Source: an uncultured Oscillospiraceae bacterium (GTDB lineage: Bacteria > Bacillota > Clostridia > Oscillospirales > Ruminococcaceae). From it: a stretch of 64,000 nt of DNA. Below the pieces are notes generated by a model. It was given only the letters and a program-made list of their open reading frames with translations, was not told the DNA's origin and searched no databases. This document shows positions 33,651-42,030 of this stretch, piece after piece. The stretch is from positions 22,148 to 86,147 of the forward strand of contig CAJTVI010000004.1 of assembly GCA_910579545.1 (NCBI GenBank). Direction: 5' to 3'. Position 1 is the stretch's first letter; every line of letters begins with the position of its first letter. A program made the translations under genes and the position numbers.

Positions 33651-34334
33651 TTATAAACGCTCCAGCATGCCCGCCACAATGGCGGTGGCCGTTTGGATGT
33701 ACGCGTCGATGCTGAAATCCCGTTCCACGATCCGCTCGCGGCCCTCTTCGTCCGCCTCGTCGCTCATCGCCCGCAGGATCACGCAGGGCACCCCGTTGCG
33801 GGCGGCGATCTGGCTCACCGCCGCCCCCTCCATCTCCACGCAGTCCGGCTCCACGGCGGCGGCAATGGCGTTTTTGGTCTCGGCATCCCCCACAAAGCGG
33901 TCGCCGGTGGCGATCTTGCCCACTAAATACACCGTGCCCGCCGCCTCGCAGGCCGCCATCGCGGCGGCGATCATCTCGGGGTCGCCAGTATAGGTTTTCA
34001 AAAAGGGCGCGCTCTGGCAGATCATCTCGTCCTCGGCGTCGTGGTACACCACCTCGGCGCCGATCACCACGTCCCCAATGCCGATCTCACTGCTCATGTT
34101 GCCCGCAATGCCCGAAAAGATGATCCGCTCGGCTCCATATTTGGTGATCAGCACCTGGGTGGTGGAGGCCGCATTGGCCTTGCCCATGCCGGCGCAGCAC
34201 ACCACCAGCTGCTTGCCGCCCAAAGCCCCCTTGTGGTAGCGCACCCCGGCGTACTCCTCCTCGGTGCGGCCGGTCAGCCTTGCGCACAGCTGGGTCACTT
34301 CCTCGGGCATCGCGCCCATGATCCCATACACCAT
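33651..34334 (-). CDS. mtnN: 5'-methylthioadenosine/S-adenosylhomocysteine nucleosidase
   Basis: 227 residues. MVYGIMGAMPEEVTQL with the conserved Glu, VVCCAGMGKANAASTTQ, FSGIAGNMSSEIGIGDVVI, DCVEMEGAAVSQIAAR (catalytic-site ME-G) and ILRAMSDEADEEG are diagnostic of Pfs/MtnN. It splits adenine from methylthioadenosine and S-adenosylhomocysteine in methyl recycling and autoinducer-2 precursor formation. ATG 34334 follows GGGAGGAAA. The small unknown gene is downstream. Confidence 0.95.
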   Translation of the reverse strand: MVYGIMGAMPEEVTQLCARLTGRTEEEYAGVRYHKGALGGKQLVVCCAGMGKANAASTTQVLITKYGAERIIFSGIAGNMSSEIGIGDVVIGAEVVYHDAEDEMICQSAPFLKTYTGDPEMIAAAMAACEAAGTVYLVGKIATGDRFVGDAETKNAIAAAVEPDCVEMEGAAVSQIAARNGVPCVILRAMSDEADEEGRERIVERDFSIDAYIQTATAIVAGMLERL

Positions 34335-34453
34335 TGGTATTTCCTCCCTCTGTGTTTTTATCTGGTTTGCCTTAGCCCGTTTTTTGCGCCCGGCCGGGAC
34401 GTTTTTGCCTGTGCGGCATTTACTGCGCGCGGCGCCCGGCCTTGCGCAGCCCC

Positions 34454-35566
34454 TTACACGTTAAACAAAAACTCGATGATGTCCCCGTCCTGCACCACAT
34501 ACTCCTTGCCCTCGGTGCGCTGCAGGCCCTTGGCCTTTACATTGGCCATGCTGTAGCCGCAGCCGGCAAAGTCGTCGTAGGCCACCACGCTGGCCCGGAT
34601 AAAGCCCCGCTCAAAATCCGAGTGGATCTTGCCGGCGGCCTGGGGGGCCTTGGTGCCCCGGCGGATGGTCCAGGCCCGGCACTCCTTTTTGCCGTCGGTC
34701 AAAAAGCTGATGAGCCCCAAAAGGTGGTAGCTGGCCTCGATCAGGTTGTCCAGCCCGGTGGCGGTGATGCCCATCTCGGCCAAAAAGGCCCGCTTTTCCT
34801 CGGGCGGGTAGTCGGCAATGTCCTCCTCGGTCTTGGCGCAGATCGGGATGCACTCGGCCCCCTCTTTTTCGGCCAGCGCCCGCACCGCCTGGTAGTGGGG
34901 GTTTTGCTCCATGCCGTCCATCAGATCGTCCTCGCTCATGTTGGCGGCGTAGATCACCGGCTTCGCGGTCAGCAGGCCCAGCTCCCGCAGCAAAGCGGCG
35001 GCCTCCTCGCTGTCGTCCCCGGGCTGGAAGGTGCGGGCGTTGGCCCCGCGGCCCAGATGCTCCTCCAGCGCGGCCAGCAAAGCGGCGGCCGGCGCGGCCT
35101 TTTTGTCGCCGGTCTTGGCGGCCTTGGCAAACTTGGCCGCCCGGTTGGACACCGCCTCCAGGTCGCTCAGGATCAGCTCGGTGTCGATGGTCTCAATGTC
35201 CCGCAGGGGGTCCACCCCGCCCTCCACATGCACCACGTCGGTGCCCTCAAAGCAGCGCACCACATGCACAATGGCATCGCACTCCCGGATGTTGCCCAAA
35301 AATTTGTTGCCCAGCCCCTCGCCCTTGGACGCGCCCTTTACAAGGCCGGCAATATCCACAAACTCCACGATGGCGGGCGTTTTTTTATTGGTCTGCCAAA
35401 TTTCGGCCAGCTTGTCGAGCCGGGCGTCCGGCACCGGCACGATGCCGGTGTTGGGGTCGATGGTGCAAAAGGGGTAGTTGGCCGCCGCCGCGTTTTTGGT
35501 GCTGGTGATCGCGTTGAACAGGGTGCTCTTGCCCACGTTGGGCAGCCCCACGATGCCTAATTTCAT
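34454..35566 (-). CDS. ychF: Ribosome-binding ATPase YchF
   Basis: 370 residues starting MKLGIVGLPNVGKSTLFNAI (G1/Walker A), followed by NYPFCTIDPNTGIVPVPD, VDIAGLVKGASKGEGLGNKF (G3), YAANMSED (altered G4, which favours ATP) and a C-terminal TGS domain ending GDIIEFLFNV. YchF is an Obg-family ATPase that binds ribosomes and affects stress response. Complete and of normal length. A good promoter lies 70-100 bp upstream. Confidence 0.97.
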   Translation of the reverse strand: MKLGIVGLPNVGKSTLFNAITSTKNAAAANYPFCTIDPNTGIVPVPDARLDKLAEIWQTNKKTPAIVEFVDIAGLVKGASKGEGLGNKFLGNIRECDAIVHVVRCFEGTDVVHVEGGVDPLRDIETIDTELILSDLEAVSNRAAKFAKAAKTGDKKAAPAAALLAALEEHLGRGANARTFQPGDDSEEAAALLRELGLLTAKPVIYAANMSEDDLMDGMEQNPHYQAVRALAEKEGAECIPICAKTEEDIADYPPEEKRAFLAEMGITATGLDNLIEASYHLLGLISFLTDGKKECRAWTIRRGTKAPQAAGKIHSDFERGFIRASVVAYDDFAGCGYSMANVKAKGLQRTEGKEYVVQDGDIIEFLFNV

Positions 35567-35636
35567 CTGTCCTCACATCTCCCAAAAGATCCTTAAAATC
35601 AAACAAAGATCCTTAATGTTAAACTAAGCCCATCTG

Positions 35637-35665
35637 ATTGTAGCATAACGGCCGGGGTTTCTCAA
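35637..35665 (-). promoter_or_regulatory. Housekeeping promoter of ychF
   Basis: On the minus strand TTGAGA (35665-35660), 17 bases, TACAAT (35642-35637). The leader contains a directly repeated AAGGATCTTT pattern. Confidence 0.75.
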
Positions 35666-35682
35666 GGGCCGGCTGCCGGCAT

Positions 35683-35711
35683 TTGCCTGCGGGCGGCGGC
35701 TATGTTATACT
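35683..35711 (+). promoter_or_regulatory. Promoter reading into the 59-bp element copy B
   Basis: TTGCCT (35683-35688), 17 bases, TATACT (35706-35711). No gene follows within 300 bp except the structured 59-bp element, so the transcript may be a small RNA or a long leader of the NifX-like gene. Confidence 0.5.
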
Positions 35712-35788
35712 CTTGCAAAAAGGGCTTCCCCCTCCTCCCAGGCCGGGAGTGTCTAAACCGGAGAGAGATACCCGGTAGCCGGGTGCGT

Positions 35789-35847
35789 GGGAGCAGTCTC
35801 TCAAGGCAACAGGACCCCTGCCCCGAAAGCCTTTCGAGACTCTCCCC
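35789..35847 (+). repeat. 59-bp dispersed hairpin element, copy B
   Basis: Identical to copies A and C over 59 bp. A short hairpin (ACCCGGTAGCCGGGT, 35769-35783) directly precedes it. The element contains the string TCTCTCAAGGCAACAGGAC, which loosely recalls the conserved end of glycine aptamers, but exact identity between copies argues for a repeat element. Confidence 0.85.
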
Positions 35848-35909
35848 CACCCCCGGTTTTAGCCCCCTAAAACTCCTTGAAATGGACACCCCCTCCCAGG
35901 CCCCGGGGC

Positions 35910-35938
35910 TTGACAACCGCGGGCGGAGGGCCTATGCT
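35910..35938 (+). promoter_or_regulatory. Housekeeping promoter of the NifX-like / GtrII operon
   Basis: Perfect TTGACA (35910-35915), 17 bases, TATGCT (35933-35938). Transcription would begin near 35945, about 77 nt before the NifX-like start. Confidence 0.75.
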
Positions 35939-36021
35939 GAAAAGAACCGGGGCCGGCGCAGCACTGCAAGCAAGGGCCGCCGCGCCCCAAAAATCAACCC
36001 CCAAACCAAAGGAGACAACCC

Positions 36022-36432
36022 ATGAAGATCGCAGCAACCTACGAAAACGGCCAGATTTTCCAGCATTTTGGGCGCACCGAACAGTTTAAGGTATACGAGA
36101 TCACCGACGGCAGGGTAACCGCCAGCGAGGTGGTGGGCACAAATGGCAGCGGCCATGGCGCGCTGTCCGGGGTGCTGCAGGCGCTGGGGGTGGACACCCT
36201 GATCTGCGGCGGCATCGGCGGCGGGGCGCAGCAGGCGCTGGCCGCGGCCGGCATCCGGCTGTACGGCGGCGTGTCTGGCGAAGCCGACGCGGCGGTCGAG
36301 GCGCTGCTGGCCGGGCGGCTGGCCTTTGACCCGGCGGTGCAGTGCGATCACCACGGCCATGGCCATGCCGCCGGTGAGGGCCATGCCTGCGGCAGCGAAG
36401 GCTGCGGCGGGCATACCTGCGGCGGGCATTGA
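36022..36432 (+). CDS. NifX/NifB-family (dinitrogenase iron-molybdenum cofactor-like) protein
   Basis: 136 residues. KIAATYENGQIFQHFGRTEQFKVY, GHGALSGVLQALGVDTLICGG and IGGGAQQALAAAGIRLYGG match the NifX/NafY ribonuclease-H-like fold. Family members bind Fe-S or Fe-Mo precursors; in organisms without nitrogenase genes the role is unclear. The last 30 residues are a His/Cys-rich tail (CDHHGHGHAAGEGHACGSEG), a likely metal-binding extension. ATG 36022 follows AAAGGAGA. It precedes the first GtrII gene by only 15 bp, an unexpected partner. Confidence 0.85.
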   Translation: MKIAATYENGQIFQHFGRTEQFKVYEITDGRVTASEVVGTNGSGHGALSGVLQALGVDTLICGGIGGGAQQALAAAGIRLYGGVSGEADAAVEALLAGRLAFDPAVQCDHHGHGHAAGEGHACGSEGCGGHTCGGH

Positions 36433-36447
36433 AAAGGAGTGGACTGG

Positions 36448-38007
36448 ATGGAACAATGGATGCCGGATAGAGTGCTGGCCTGGATCAAAAGGATCCCCCG
36501 CCCCCATCGCTGTGCCTTTTGGGGGGTCTGGCTGGCCGGGCTGTTTGCCCACGGCTATATGTTTGCCAACAAGCTGCCCAACCACGATGATGTGCAGTCC
36601 TTTTGGGGCAAGGGCGCCGGCATGAGCCTGGGGCGGTGGGGGCTCAGCCTTGTGGGCCGGCTGGACGGCTCTTTCAGCGCCCCCTGGATGCTGGGGCTGT
36701 TTTCGCTGTGCCTCCTGGCAGCGGCGGCCATGCTGATGGTGGAGATCTTAGAGATCAAAAGGCCGCTCTTTGCGGCGCTGGCCGGCGCGGTGCTGGTGGT
36801 GTTTCCCACCGTGACCAGCATGTTCGCCTATATGTTTACCAGCGACGCCTACGCCCTCTCGGTGCTGCTGGCGGTGCTGGCGGCCTGGCTGGCCCGCAAA
36901 GGGCGCTGGTGGCTGCTGGCCGCGGCAGCCTGCATAACCGTTTCCCTCTCGCTCTACCAGGCCTTTTTTGGCTGGGCGGCGGCTTTGCTGGTCTACGGCC
37001 TTTATGCCCGCAGCATCCAGCCAAAGGCCAGCGCTAAAGCCATTTTTTGGGACGGCGTTTGCCAGGCGGGCGCCCTTGCACTGGGCATGGCGGCCTATCT
37101 GGGGCTGACCCGGGCTTTTTTGGCCTTGTCCGACACCGAGCTGGACGGCTACATGCACGCCGATCAGATGGGCGAGATGCACCTGAGCTGGCTGCCCGGC
37201 CAGCTGCGGGATGCCTACCGGGAGTTTTTTGGGGTCTGGAAGCTGGGCAGCAACCGGGGGATGGCCAACAGCTTTGGCATCCGCCTGCTGCTTGCCGGCT
37301 GCCTTGTGCTGTTCTGCCTTTTGCTGGCGGAGGGCATTTTGCGGCAGCTTTTGCGCCGCAAATACCCTGAGGCCGCGCTGGCCCTTTTGCTGGCGGCGCT
37401 TTTCCCGGTGGCGGTCAACACCATCTGGCTGATGCACACCAGCAGCGTGCACACCCTGATGTGCTATCCCCTGTGCATGCTGCCCATCGCATTGCTGGCC
37501 CGGTGCGACGGCTGGAGCGCCCTTCGTTTTCCCAAGGGGGGCGCAGGGGTGGTGCGGCTGGCCGGCTGCTGGCTGGTAACCGGCTGCGTGGGGCTGCTGG
37601 CTTTGCGCTACGGCATGCTGGCCAACGAGGCCTATCTCGAGATGCAGATCAACCACACCCGCCGGCTTTCGTACTGGAACAGCATCGTTACCCAGATCCG
37701 CAGCCTGCCGGAGTATGACCCCAGCCTGCCGGTGGCGCTGGTGGGCAGCAACAGCGAGGACCCGGGCCTGCCCTCCTGGTGGCACAACCAAGACCTGGAC
37801 CGTCTGTGCGGGGTGGATCTGAGGATCCGCCAGTATTCGGACCAGCGGTTTTTAAACCTCTACCTTGCCTATGCCCCGGCTTACGCCGACCCCATTGCCA
37901 TGGGCCAGCTGCCCGAGGTGCAGGCCATGCCCAGCTACCCGGCCCGCGGCTCGGTGGGCATCGTGGATGGGGTGATCGTGGTAAAGATCTGCGATATCGA
38001 ACTGTAG
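36448..38007 (+). CDS. GtrII-type membrane glucosyltransferase, paralog 1
   Basis: 519 residues with about ten membrane segments. The first segment (FWGVWLAGLFAHGYMFANK) is followed by LPNHDDVQSFW, an Asp-Asp pair in the first outer loop as expected for a GT-C enzyme using an undecaprenyl-phosphate sugar. YMFTSDAYALSVLLA, SLSLYQAFFGWAAALLVYGL, HTLMCYPLCMLPIALLAR and NEAYLEMQINHTRRLSYWN follow, with a C-terminal outer domain ending GSVGIVDGVIVVKI. GtrII proteins add glucose to O-antigen; here a wall polymer is the likely acceptor. ATG 36448 is preferred to GTG 36439 because AAAAGGAG is eight bases upstream. Confidence 0.82.
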   Translation: MEQWMPDRVLAWIKRIPRPHRCAFWGVWLAGLFAHGYMFANKLPNHDDVQSFWGKGAGMSLGRWGLSLVGRLDGSFSAPWMLGLFSLCLLAAAAMLMVEILEIKRPLFAALAGAVLVVFPTVTSMFAYMFTSDAYALSVLLAVLAAWLARKGRWWLLAAAACITVSLSLYQAFFGWAAALLVYGLYARSIQPKASAKAIFWDGVCQAGALALGMAAYLGLTRAFLALSDTELDGYMHADQMGEMHLSWLPGQLRDAYREFFGVWKLGSNRGMANSFGIRLLLAGCLVLFCLLLAEGILRQLLRRKYPEAALALLLAALFPVAVNTIWLMHTSSVHTLMCYPLCMLPIALLARCDGWSALRFPKGGAGVVRLAGCWLVTGCVGLLALRYGMLANEAYLEMQINHTRRLSYWNSIVTQIRSLPEYDPSLPVALVGSNSEDPGLPSWWHNQDLDRLCGVDLRIRQYSDQRFLNLYLAYAPAYADPIAMGQLPEVQAMPSYPARGSVGIVDGVIVVKICDIEL

Positions 38008-38132
38008 CAAACGGCCCTGGGGTGGGGTTTCCCGCCCCGCAAGCAGCCCCAAGGGCTGTCCTTTCGCCGCCGCTTTGGCAGGGGCCTGCGTCTGCCGCCG
38101 CATCCGCGGCTGCTTTGCCTCTTTTTTCCTGC

Positions 38133-38170
38133 GCCCCGCCGGTTTTTTTGCCGGCGGGGCCCCTTTTTTG
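38133..38170 (+). terminator. Terminator after GtrII paralog 1
   Basis: Stem GCCCCGCCGG (38133-38142) with 38151-38160, T-rich loop, followed by CCCC and six T residues. The remaining spacer to 38375 is G/C-rich, with a weak A/T-rich promoter-like stretch near 38236-38256. Confidence 0.65.
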
Positions 38171-38375
38171 CCCTTCTGGGGCCGTCCCTCGCCCCAAAAA
38201 CGGCAGAAAAGGGGCAAAAGGGGTGGCGCGCGGGCGAAAAATAGTGTAAAATAAATGGATGTATGGGCATGGGCCTTTTGCGGCGCCCATCCCTGTCCGG
38301 CACAAGGGCCGATCCACAAGGCGGGAACGGCCGGGCGCGCTGCCCGGCGTTCCGGCTGCAAAGGAAGCGTGAGAT

Positions 38376-40025
38376 GTGAAACGATATGATCTGCAAAAGC
38401 GGCGGCAGGGGCCCCTGGCCGCCGGCGTCTGCCTTTTGCTGGCGGCGGCCCTCACCCTGGCGCTGCTGGCCGCCGGCTGCTCGGGCAGCAGTGCGCCCTC
38501 CTCCGCCCCGGCCTCCAGCATGGGGGCCTCCAGCATCGTGGTAAACCCGGACGACGCGGATTACGACAAAACCGCCGGCGTGATCGACAAGACCGCCTAT
38601 GGCGGCACCGTGCTGGAAGAAACCAAGGACGCCGGGCGGGAGTACCTGGACGAAACCCTCTTTTTGGGCGACTCCAACACCTACCGCTACATGATGTATG
38701 GGGACGAAACCGGCCAGGCCTTTACCGGGCTGGACAACAACATCGGCGTGGTGAGCATGGGCGCGGGGGCGATCACCTCCCTCAAGTGCATGCAGTTCAA
38801 GGGCTATGCCTCCCCGGTGACCATGCCGGAGGCGGTGGCCCTGATCCAGCCCCGCCGGATCATCATCTGCTTTGGCACCAACAACTTAGGCGGCGGCACC
38901 GAGAGCTTTATCAAGAGCTACCGGGACGGCCTTGCCGCCATCCACAAGGCGTACAAATACGCCGACATCATTGTGAGCGCGGTGCCCCCGCTGGACCGGC
39001 AGCGGGAGAACGGCAACCTCTCGATGAAGCAGGTGGACGCCTTTAACGCGGCCATCGCCGCCATGTGCAAGGAGGAGGGCTACAAGTTCCTGGACACCAG
39101 CGAGGCCCTCAAGGACCCGGCCACCGGCTGGGCCCGCAAGGACTATACCCTCGGCGATGGGGTGCACCTCTCCAAGGATGGGGTGACCGCCCTCTTCAAG
39201 TACATCCGCACCCACGCCTACATCACCGAGGATACCCGGCCCAAGCCCCTCAAGCCGGTGCCCAAGGCCGAGGGGGTGCCCCCGGGGCTGATCAGCCAGG
39301 ACCCCATCGCGGTGCGCGGCGCCCGGGTGCCGGTGGAGTTTGTAGCCGGCGAGGGCGGGCACATCGAGGGCGCGACCAGCCAGAAGGTCAAAAAAGGCCA
39401 AAGCTGCTCGGCCGTGACCGCCGTGCCGGACGACGGCTGGGAGTTTGATCACTGGACCGTGAGTTACGGCAGCGCCGGCGGCAGCGCCACCCTGACCTTT
39501 ACGGTGCCGGGCGACGCGGACGCCAACGGCATTGTGATCACCGCGCACTTCAGCGAAAAAGAGTGCAGCCACGACTGGTCCGAGAGCGGCCGCACCGAGC
39601 CCACCTGCGGCGCCGACGGCACGGTGTATTACAGGTGCAGATGGTGCGGCGAGGAAAGGTCCGAGACCATTGGCGCGACCGGGAGCCACAGCTTTAACGA
39701 GAGCGGCCAATGTACCGTCTGCGGATACCAGCAGCCCTGCAACATTTGCGGTCAGACCGGGCATCTGGCGGCAAACTGCCCTCAAAACATCCCCACCTGC
39801 ACAATCTGCGGACAGCAGGGGCACACACAGGATTCTTGCCCCAACATTTGCAAGGAATGCGGGCAAAGCACTCTGGATGGACATACGCATACGCCGCAGC
39901 CAGAAGAGCCAACGCCAACGGAGCCAACGCCAACGGAGCCAACGCCAACGGAGCCAACGCCAACAGAGCCAACGCCAACGGACTCCTCCAGCGATGACAC
40001 CCCTCCCGCAGATCCCTCCGCATGA
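38376..40025 (+). CDS. SGNH/GDSL-hydrolase lipoprotein with CCHC zinc knuckles
   Basis: 549 residues. Lipoprotein signal (LALLAAGCSGSS). SGNH hydrolase domain about 85-290: block I FLGDSN with predicted nucleophile Ser100, FGTNNLGGG (block III), DGVHLSKDG with Asp261 and His264. A beta domain (about 310-395, WEFDHWTVSYG) follows, then a Cys/His module (CSHDWSE, CRWCGEERSE), then two perfect CX2CX4HX4C knuckles (CNICGQTGHLAANC at 455-468, CTICGQQGHTQDSC at 475-488) and a partial third, and a PTPTE repeat tail. SGNH enzymes often add or remove acyl groups on surface glycans. CCHC knuckles normally bind RNA or DNA in eukaryotic and viral proteins and are rare outside the cell. GTG 38376 has AAGGAAG upstream. 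Confidence 0.85.
   Translation: MKRYDLQKRRQGPLAAGVCLLLAAALTLALLAAGCSGSSAPSSAPASSMGASSIVVNPDDADYDKTAGVIDKTAYGGTVLEETKDAGREYLDETLFLGDSNTYRYMMYGDETGQAFTGLDNNIGVVSMGAGAITSLKCMQFKGYASPVTMPEAVALIQPRRIIICFGTNNLGGGTESFIKSYRDGLAAIHKAYKYADIIVSAVPPLDRQRENGNLSMKQVDAFNAAIAAMCKEEGYKFLDTSEALKDPATGWARKDYTLGDGVHLSKDGVTALFKYIRTHAYITEDTRPKPLKPVPKAEGVPPGLISQDPIAVRGARVPVEFVAGEGGHIEGATSQKVKKGQSCSAVTAVPDDGWEFDHWTVSYGSAGGSATLTFTVPGDADANGIVITAHFSEKECSHDWSESGRTEPTCGADGTVYYRCRWCGEERSETIGATGSHSFNESGQCTVCGYQQPCNICGQTGHLAANCPQNIPTCTICGQQGHTQDSCPNICKECGQSTLDGHTHTPQPEEPTPTEPTPTEPTPTEPTPTEPTPTDSSSDDTPPADPSA
39906..39980 (+). repeat. 15-bp coding tandem repeat, five units
   Basis: Five copies of GAGCCAACGCCAACG (last copy one change) encode EPTPT repeats near the lipoprotein C-terminus. 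Such in-frame arrays readily change length and would lengthen or shorten the stalk. Confidence 0.85.
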
Positions 40026-40060
40026 CCCGGCACACCCCAAGGCCATCCTTTTAAATTTCC

Positions 40061-40098
40061 AAAGGGCCGGCAGGCCAGCGCGTTCCTGCCGGCCCTTT
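40061..40098. terminator. Strong hairpin between lipoprotein and ABC genes
   Basis: A 14-bp perfect stem (40061-40074 with 40085-40098, arm AAAGGGCCGGCAGG) 36 bp after the lipoprotein stop. There is no clear T-tract, so it may be an intrinsic terminator with weak tail or an mRNA 3'-end stabiliser. Confidence 0.5.
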
Positions 40099-40196
40099 GC
40101 CCTCGCATCCGGGCCGGGCGCGTCAGCCCTTTCCCCGGCCGGCCTTTGCAGTTTTGCAGGCCCAAACAAAAGATCACAGGACCAAAGGAGCCTTTC

Positions 40197-41969
40197 ATGC
40201 AAAAGACCCATTCCCAGCCCAGCCGCGCCCTGATCCGGCGGTTCTGGCCCTACCTTGCCAAATACCGGCATATCGTGGCGCTGGACCTCTTCTGCGCCGC
40301 CCTGACCACCCTGTGCGAGATGGTGCTGCCGCTGATCATGCGCTACATCACCAACGCCGCCATGACCGACCTTGCCCTGCTCTCGGCCGGCATCATCCTG
40401 CGGCTGGGGGCGGTGTATCTGGCGCTGCGCATCATTGACGGCGCGGCCAACTTTTTTATGGCGGACATGGGCCATGTGATGGGGGTGTATGTGGAGACCG
40501 ACATGCGCCGCGACGCCTTTGGCCACCTGCAAAAGCTCAGCGACGCCTATTACTCCAACACCAAGGTGGGCCAGATCATGGGCCGCATCACCAACGACCT
40601 GTTTGATGTGACCGAGTTTTCCCACCACTGCCCCGAGGAGTTTTTTATCGCGGGGCTCAAGATCACGGTTTCCTTTATCATCCTCTGCCGCACCAGCGTG
40701 GCCCTTACCCTCATCCTGTTTGCCTGCGTGCCGCTCATGGCCGGGGTGTCCATGCTGCTCAACAGCCGGCTCAAGGGGGCCTTCCGCCGCCAGCGCCAGC
40801 AGATCGGCGAGCTGAACGCCCGCATTGAGGACAGCCTTTTGGGCGAGCGGGTGGTCAAGGCCTTTGCGGCCGAGGAACTGGAAAAAGAGAAGTTCGAACA
40901 GGGCAACCGCGCCTTCCAGGAGATCAAAAAAAAGACCTACGCCTACATGGCCGCCTTCCAGACCTCCACCCGCATGTTCGACGGCCTGATGTACCTGGTG
41001 GTGATCATGGCGGGCGGGCTGTTTTTGGTGTATGGAAAGATCGGCCCGGGGGATCTGGTGGCCTACATGCTGTATGTGACCACCCTGATCGCCACCATCC
41101 GCCGCATCGTGGAGTTTGCCGAGCAGTTCCAGCGGGGCATGACCGGCATCGAGCGGTTTTTTGAGATCATGGACGCGGACGTGGATATTTTTGACGAGCC
41201 GGGCGCGGCCGAACTGAAGGTCACCGCCGGGGCCATTACCTTAGAGGACGTGAGCTTTGAATACCCGGACGACCACAACAAGGTCTTGCGGCATGTTGAC
41301 CTTGCGGTGCGCCCGGGCGAGCGGCTGGCGCTGGTGGGCCCCTCGGGCGGGGGCAAGACCACCCTGTGCAGCCTGATCCCCCGGTTTTACGACGTGACCG
41401 GCGGGCGCATCCTGATCGACGGGCAGGACATCCGCTCGGTCACCCTCAAGAGCCTGCGGGAGGCCATTGGCATCGTGCAGCAGGACGTGTACCTTTTCAG
41501 CGGCAGCGTGCGGGAGAACATTGCCTACGGCAAGCCGGGGGCCACCGATGAAGAGATCGAGCAGGCGGCCCGGCTGGCCGGCGCGCACGAGTTCATCTGC
41601 CAGCTTAAGGATGGGTACGGCACCTATGTGGGCGAGCGGGGGGTCAAGCTGTCCGGCGGGCAGAAGCAGCGGCTCTCGATCGCCCGGGTCTTCCTCAAAA
41701 ACCCGCCGCTGCTGATCCTGGACGAGGCCACCAGCGCGCTGGACAACGAGAGCGAGCTGCTGGTGGGCAAAAGCCTTGAGGCGCTGGCCCACGGCCGCAC
41801 CACCCTTACCATTGCCCACCGGCTCACCACCATCCAGCACGCCGACCGCATTCTGGTGCTGGGCAAGGAGGGCATTGAGGAGGAGGGCACCCACGAGCAG
41901 CTTTTGGCCCGCGGGGGCGTTTACTACCGGCTGTGGAACGGTATTTTGGAGGAGGCCGCGGCCGGGTAA
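40197..41969 (+). CDS. ABC exporter, fused permease-ATPase
   Basis: 590 residues. The transmembrane domain (about 15-310, six segments) includes FHHL-type GHLQKLSDAYYSNTKVGQIM and coupling-helix patterns of MsbA-like exporters. The ATPase (about 340-590) has Walker A GPSGGGKTTL, Q-loop VQQDVYLFSG, signature KLSGGQKQRLSIARV, Walker B LLILDEATSALD and switch His in TIAHRLTT, so it is complete and active as a homo- or heterodimer half. ATG 40197 follows AAAGGAG. Its position among GtrII genes and an SGNH lipoprotein suggests export of a lipid-linked sugar or surface lipid, but drug export cannot be excluded. Confidence 0.88.
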   Translation: MQKTHSQPSRALIRRFWPYLAKYRHIVALDLFCAALTTLCEMVLPLIMRYITNAAMTDLALLSAGIILRLGAVYLALRIIDGAANFFMADMGHVMGVYVETDMRRDAFGHLQKLSDAYYSNTKVGQIMGRITNDLFDVTEFSHHCPEEFFIAGLKITVSFIILCRTSVALTLILFACVPLMAGVSMLLNSRLKGAFRRQRQQIGELNARIEDSLLGERVVKAFAAEELEKEKFEQGNRAFQEIKKKTYAYMAAFQTSTRMFDGLMYLVVIMAGGLFLVYGKIGPGDLVAYMLYVTTLIATIRRIVEFAEQFQRGMTGIERFFEIMDADVDIFDEPGAAELKVTAGAITLEDVSFEYPDDHNKVLRHVDLAVRPGERLALVGPSGGGKTTLCSLIPRFYDVTGGRILIDGQDIRSVTLKSLREAIGIVQQDVYLFSGSVRENIAYGKPGATDEEIEQAARLAGAHEFICQLKDGYGTYVGERGVKLSGGQKQRLSIARVFLKNPPLLILDEATSALDNESELLVGKSLEALAHGRTTLTIAHRLTTIQHADRILVLGKEGIEEEGTHEQLLARGGVYYRLWNGILEEAAAG

Positions 41970-42030
41970 GGCCGGGGTATCCCGGACACTGCGCGGGCCC
42001 GCGGCCCGCCTGGCGAAAGGTCTGTGTGGT

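Noticed and set aside
35760-35847. Glycine riboswitch
   Set aside because: Strings such as CTCTCAAGGCAACAGGAC recall the glycine aptamer, but the three copies are identical over 59 bp, sit in front of unrelated genes or behind malQ, and lack a convincing full aptamer. A mobile or REP-like element fits better. cmscan would settle it.
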